Assembly: GCF_014204945.1 (NCBI RefSeq)
Contig: NZ_JACHMN010000003.1
Span: 2,604,001 to 2,668,000 of the forward strand
DNA from: Allocatelliglobosispora scoriae
Lineage (GTDB): Bacteria > Actinomycetota > Actinomycetes > Mycobacteriales > Micromonosporaceae
Reading direction: 5' to 3'
Length of the DNA: 64,000 nucleotides
How positions within the stretch are numbered: position 1 is the first letter of the stretch; each line of letters starts with the position of its first letter. This document shows, in pieces, positions 63,922-64,000 of this stretch. Position numbers and translations under genes: made by a program. The notes beneath the pieces were generated by a model. It worked only from the letters and a program-made list of their open reading frames with translations. It was not told the DNA's origin and did no database searches.

Positions 63922-64000
63922 CTAATCGGCACCTGTCGCAGTGCCGCTGGGGCTGACCAGCCCGGTCTGGTAGGCGACCACCACCGCCTGCACCCGGTCG
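63922..64000 (-). CDS. C-terminus of a LuxR/NarL-type regulator (cut by window edge)
   Basis: The last 26 codons read DRVQAVVVAYQTGLVSPSGT to a TAG at 63922. The DRVQAVVxAYxxGLV pattern is the usual C-terminal helix of NarL/LuxR-type response regulators. Only this tail is in the window, so the call is tentative. Confidence 0.6.
   Translation of the reverse strand, partial: DRVQAVVVAYQTGLVSPSGTATGAD

Overview
The window looks like chromosome from a high-GC actinobacterium, most likely of the Micromonosporaceae or a close relative. The reasons are the GC-rich codon use, many GTG and TTG starts, ATGA/GTGA start-stop overlaps, a mycothiol-dependent formaldehyde dehydrogenase (mscR), three AfsR-type BTAD/NB-ARC regulators and DosR/DosS-like dormancy proteins. 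I see no tRNA, rRNA, CRISPR array, transposase or prophage. No gene-free stretch exceeds about 300 bases.

Left part, 0-15 kb. This is mostly housekeeping and sensing: a truncated secreted protein, an NAD(P)-binding protein with a CPBP membrane protease, a PepSY protein beside an OmpR-type two-component system, a GDT1-type transporter behind a Mn2+ (yybP-ykoY) riboswitch, HxlR/DoxX and TetR/methyltransferase/oxidoreductase divergent pairs, and a DesK-like kinase and regulator next to an ABC exporter. At 13.1-14.2 kb lie fused remnants of three sugar-utilisation genes (LacI regulator, MalF-type permease, GH43 glycosidase). TerC follows, with a second yybP-ykoY-like leader.

15.5-21.3 kb. An RtcB RNA ligase and the release-factor homologue PrfH face a divergent operon. 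That operon encodes an unrecognised 443-residue protein, a MoxR-type AAA ATPase and a DUF2201-like protein with an HExxH motif and a VWA domain. It looks like an RNA-damage or ribosome-rescue island.

22.3-31.7 kb. This is the most unusual locus. A 70-residue peptide, very rich in Cys and Tyr after a short leader ending in alanines, is divergent from an S26 signal peptidase. Then come two large AfsR-like regulators flanking an ABC exporter and a membrane-anchored MauD/TlpA-like redoxin. The S26 and redoxin promoters share an identical layout of 11-bp-spaced direct repeats, as expected for SARP-type control, so the whole region probably acts as one peptide maturation and export system.

31.7-39.2 kb. 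An isoprenoid/lipid gene set: polyprenyl synthetase carrying an in-frame block of 99-bp tandem repeats, a squalene-synthase-like enzyme, a membrane desaturase and a ferritin-like hydrolase, all translationally coupled. After an XRE regulator and a small protein comes a second class I isoprenoid enzyme.

39.2-50.8 kb. Secreted and lipoproteins, a third AfsR-like regulator, an SCO6745-family protein, a cupin, an AI-2E-type exporter, a DUF4394 protein, and mscR with its metallo-beta-lactamase partner.

50.9-64 kb. A dormancy-type group: a DevR-like regulator, an Acg-type nitroreductase, a DevS-like GAF kinase broken by a frameshift, DoxX, a small frameshifted gene, and several 14-bp palindromes resembling DevR boxes. 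A PDZ-like/7TM sensor kinase and its regulator, a large M4-like secreted metallopeptidase and the tail of a LuxR-type regulator close the window.
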